Assembly (NCBI GenBank): GCA_003170275.1
Contig: PNAM01000037.1
Location: 62,400-126,399 of the forward strand
DNA length: 64,000 nucleotides
Source: Myxococcales bacterium
GTDB lineage: Bacteria; Myxococcota_A; Polyangia; Palsa-1104
Reading direction: 5' to 3'
This document shows, piece after piece, positions 63,694-64,000 of the stretch. A model generated the notes under the pieces. It was not told the DNA's origin. It ran no database searches and worked only from the letters and a program-made list of their open reading frames with translations. Numbering within the stretch: the stretch's first letter is position 1; each line of letters begins with the position of its first letter. Both the position numbers and the translations under genes were made by a program.

Positions 63694-64000
63694 TCAGAGC
63701 CGGCGCACGGACATGGTGATCGTAGCCGCGGCGACGGGCTCGCCGGTGGCGTCGGTGACGTCGACCGTGATCGGCGCGTCGAGCTTGCCGTTGGCCAGCG
63801 CGCCGTCGACGATCTTCTGGGCGTCGGCAGGCGTGAGCTGGGCGATCGCGAGGAGATCGCCCTTGCCCGGCCGCTTGAAGCGAATGTCGACCGACTTGCC
63901 GATGAACATCACCGTGTGCCCGAGCGCCATCAAGCAGATCGCCGCCGCGCAGGTCTCGGCCAGCGTGAAGGTCGCGCCCGCGTGCAAGATGCCCATCGGG
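63694..64000 (-). CDS. hotdog-fold thioesterase-like protein, 5' end outside window
   Basis: At least 100 residues; the frame continues to the window edge. The visible part has GILHAGATFTLAETCAAAI, the hotdog helix of PaaI/DUF4442-type proteins, then the VDIRFKRPGKGDLLAIAQL strands and TVDVTDATGEPVAAATITM. A full member has about 140 residues, so about 40 N-terminal residues are missing. It may hydrolyse acyl-CoA. Confidence 0.75.
   Translation of the reverse strand, partial: PMGILHAGATFTLAETCAAAICLMALGHTVMFIGKSVDIRFKRPGKGDLLAIAQLTPADAQKIVDGALANGKLDAPITVDVTDATGEPVAAATITMSVRRL

Overview
The window is very GC-rich and almost fully coded, with short intergenic gaps and many ATGA or GTGA start/stop overlaps. 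It most likely comes from a Myxococcota (deltaproteobacterial) chromosome, although the order cannot be fixed from sequence alone. Supporting signs are the many lipoproteins with Asp-Leu, Asp-Gly or Pro-Asp low-complexity linkers after the lipobox, a MYXO-CTERM-like tail on a giant surface protein, an FHA-sigma54 activator, RCC1-type and DUF11 repeat proteins, a TonB-C-terminal-domain lipoprotein and TPR proteins. No phage, transposase, CRISPR array or rRNA was seen. There is one tRNA, tRNA-Ala(CGC). No stretch of more than about 300 bases lacks a gene.

Layout. (1) 1-3433: end of an RCC1-like secreted protein, a TPR protein, the tail of a probable membrane kinase, and an FHA-sigma54 activator broken by an inversion, so that its two AAA+ halves lie on opposite strands. 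(2) 3473-14866: an envelope cluster with a membrane-fused spermidine-synthase-like protein, two sulfatase-fold proteins without the sulfatase Cys, a minimal penicillin-binding transpeptidase, a TPR-phosphodiesterase and a secreted protein. (3) 14885-22852: secreted, membrane and lipoproteins of unknown role, a Rieske oxygenase and a class III nucleotidyl cyclase. (4) 22853-29615: ABC exporter, MAPEG protein, orphan histidine kinase, GH46 chitosanase lipoprotein, UPF0145 protein and DAHP synthase.

(5) 29645-34910 is the most striking locus. Three genes are joined by ATGA overlaps: an AdhE/EutE-type aldehyde dehydrogenase, a patatin (NTE-type) lipase and an NDH-2-type FAD oxidoreductase. Each is fused to its own cyclic-nucleotide-binding domain, and each domain keeps the phosphate-binding-cassette signature. 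I infer a ligand-gated module joining membrane lipid hydrolysis, aldehyde metabolism and electron entry to the quinone pool. A nucleotidyl cyclase lies about 8 kb beyond the last gene of the operon.

(6) 35167-46406: esterase lipoprotein, DoxX, lipoprotein, TVP38/DedA-type protein, then a 2279-residue DUF11/Cys-rich surface protein overlapping an OmpA protein with thrombospondin type 3 repeats. (7) 46390-53747: methyltransferase, a coupled glutathionylspermidine-synthase-like ATP-grasp gene and lipoprotein, a zinc metallopeptidase lipoprotein and a PLL-like propeller protein. (8) 53780-64000: degenerate receiver, coiled-coil protein, Ppx/GppA phosphatase, two coupled GT2 glycosyltransferases, a Gly/Tyr-rich repeat protein, a second MAPEG protein, tRNA-Ala, a decayed Mrr-like membrane protein, TlyA methyltransferase, a soluble PhnD-like protein, a UDP-sugar epimerase and the end of a thioesterase.

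Functions rest on motifs read by eye; no database search was possible.
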